Source: Streptomyces sp. NBC_01549 (GTDB lineage: Bacteria; Actinomycetota; Actinomycetes; Streptomycetales; Streptomycetaceae). From it: a stretch of 64,000 nucleotides of DNA. The stretch lies in NCBI RefSeq assembly GCF_026339955.1, contig NZ_JAPEPW010000001.1, positions 2,382,501 to 2,446,500 on the forward strand. Direction: 5' to 3'. The position numbers and the translations under genes are program-made. Each line of letters begins with the position of its first letter. The first letter of the stretch is position 1. Below are positions 63,263 to 64,000 of the stretch, one piece after another. Under the pieces are notes generated by a model, which was not told where the DNA came from, ran no database searches, and saw nothing but the letters and a program-made list of their open reading frames with translations.

Positions 63263-63751
63263 GTGAAACAGCTGCGCATCAGGACGCTGGCAGCCGTGTT
63301 CGTCGTGGCCGGTGTGCTGTCCTGGGCGGGCGCGCGCCTGTGGGACTCGGTGGGGACCCTCCCCCGGGTCCCCCTGGCCGCCCCCATCGTCCTGGCCCTG
63401 ATCGCCGTCGTCCTGCTGTCCACGGCGCTCTCGCTGCGCGCCCGCCTCAAGGCCCAGCGCGAACGCCGCCCCGGCGCCAAGGGCGTCGACCCCCTGATGG
63501 CGGCCCGCGCGGTCGTCTTCGGTCAGGCGAGCGCGCTGGTCGCCGCCCTGGTGGCGGGCATGTACGGCGGTACGGGCGCGTTCCTGCTCGAGTCCCTGGA
63601 CGTCCCCGCCCGTCGCGACCAGGCCATCTACGCCGGCTTCTCGGTCCTCGCGGGCATCGCCGTGATAGCGGCCGCCTTCTTCCTCGAGCGCGTCTGCAAG
63701 CTCCCGGAGGACGACGACAACGAACACGGCGGCGCGGCACCGGTCGCGTAG
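63263..63751 (+). CDS. DUF3180-family membrane protein
   Basis: Actinobacterial membrane protein of 162 aa with four hydrophobic segments (TLAAVFVVAGVLSWAGARLW, PLAAPIVLALIAVVLLSTAL, FGQASALVAALVAGMYGGTG, AGFSVLAGIAVIAAAFFLER) and a short acidic tail. It is regularly placed after folK. The function is unknown. GTG 63263 is the start, 57 bp after folK. Confidence 0.88.
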   Translation: MKQLRIRTLAAVFVVAGVLSWAGARLWDSVGTLPRVPLAAPIVLALIAVVLLSTALSLRARLKAQRERRPGAKGVDPLMAARAVVFGQASALVAALVAGMYGGTGAFLLESLDVPARRDQAIYAGFSVLAGIAVIAAAFFLERVCKLPEDDDNEHGGAAPVA

Positions 63752-63754
63752 GGG

Positions 63755-64000
63755 TCACCAGGGTTGCCGGGCAAGGTGGCCGTTGACCAGGAAGCCGGGG
63801 TGCGGGTCCAGGCGGTAGCTGTAGAGGGTGGACGGCTTGTCCTTGGCGATGCGCCGCCGCACCTGATGGACCTGGGACCAGGCCGCCTCCCTGAGCTGAA
63901 GGGAGTGCTGCTCTGGCTTGAACGTTCCTCGTGACGGCCAACTGTCGGCCACGAGGAGCTTCGAGGCCTTGCCATCCGTGCGGGGCGTGAATCTGGCGCC
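63755..64000 (-). CDS. Partial C-terminus of an unidentified protein
   Basis: A reading frame on the minus strand enters from beyond the window edge and ends at 63755 (…LYSYRLDPHPGFLVNGHLARQPW). About 80 residues are visible, without membrane segments or known motifs. Only the convergence with the DUF3180 gene (3-bp gap) and steady coding character support it. Not identified. Confidence 0.5.
   Translation of the reverse strand, partial: GARFTPRTDGKASKLLVADSWPSRGTFKPEQHSLQLREAAWSQVHQVRRRIAKDKPSTLYSYRLDPHPGFLVNGHLARQPW

Overview
The window is chromosomal DNA of a Streptomyces, or a very close relative. GC content is very high with strong third-position G/C bias, GTG and TTG starts are common, and genes mostly overlap by 4 bp or lie a few bases apart. 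Several actinobacterial signature genes are present (lsr2, sigE-cseABC, an SCO3374-family protein, DUF3180, DUF5937). From memory, gene content and order match the core-genome stretch of Streptomyces coelicolor around SCO3334-SCO3402, so most of the window looks like vertically inherited housekeeping DNA. I saw no tRNA, rRNA, CRISPR array, prophage or intact insertion sequence.

Layout. 0-9 kb: an auxiliary tryptophanyl-tRNA synthetase behind a textbook trp attenuator, proC, a damaged ABC-2 exporter operon, a SulP transporter, a methyltransferase and two small envelope proteins. 8-16 kb: a Ser/Thr kinase with a beta-propeller sensor, ilvD, a TetR/sugar-isomerase pair, a Ppx/GppA phosphatase and a Cys-rich protein. 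16-23 kb: an unusual sigma-like/zinc-finger/BACON membrane protein, then the genome-maintenance genes radA, disA (c-di-AMP synthase) and mutY. 23-27 kb: the cell-envelope stress operon sigE-cseA-cseB-cseC. 27-30 kb: an MFS exporter with a divergent TetR regulator and paired operators, then an M23 peptidase with a structured leader. 30-33.5 kb: a large NACHT/leucine-rich-repeat STAND ATPase (bacterial NLR-like). 33.6-40 kb: clpC with a ClgR-type box, an SCO3374-family gene, lsr2, an ArgA-like acetyltransferase, a BlaI-type regulator and small proteins. 40-47 kb: a cofactor cluster (DUF2520 gene-panC-nadB-nadC-coaX) and a PLP lyase. 47-51 kb: an ArsR/DUF5937 regulator, a TmrB-like ATPase and a two-component system. 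51-55 kb: a MidA-type methyltransferase convergent with an orphan nuoD, and a bPH2 membrane-protein pair. 55-60 kb: an acidic coiled-coil membrane protein, an antigen-85-like esterase and an MprF/LysX-like lysyltransferase with a SigE-type promoter. 60-64 kb: folate genes folP, folB and folK, a DUF3180 gene and a partial gene at the edge.

Links between genes. SigE/CseABC at 23 kb and the MprF-like gene at 58 kb probably belong to one envelope-stress regulon. DisA, RadA and MutY form a DNA-integrity neighbourhood. The MidA methyltransferase lies against a NuoD gene, and NuoD is the homologue of the known substrate of mitochondrial MidA. The panC-nadB-nadC-coaX cluster joins CoA and NAD synthesis. 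The most interesting accessory-type gene is the stand-alone NACHT-LRR protein, a family that includes anti-phage defence proteins. Start codons were chosen from Shine-Dalgarno sites, overlaps and remembered family lengths. Several genes appear to have leaderless starts (TANNNT followed by six bases, then the start codon).
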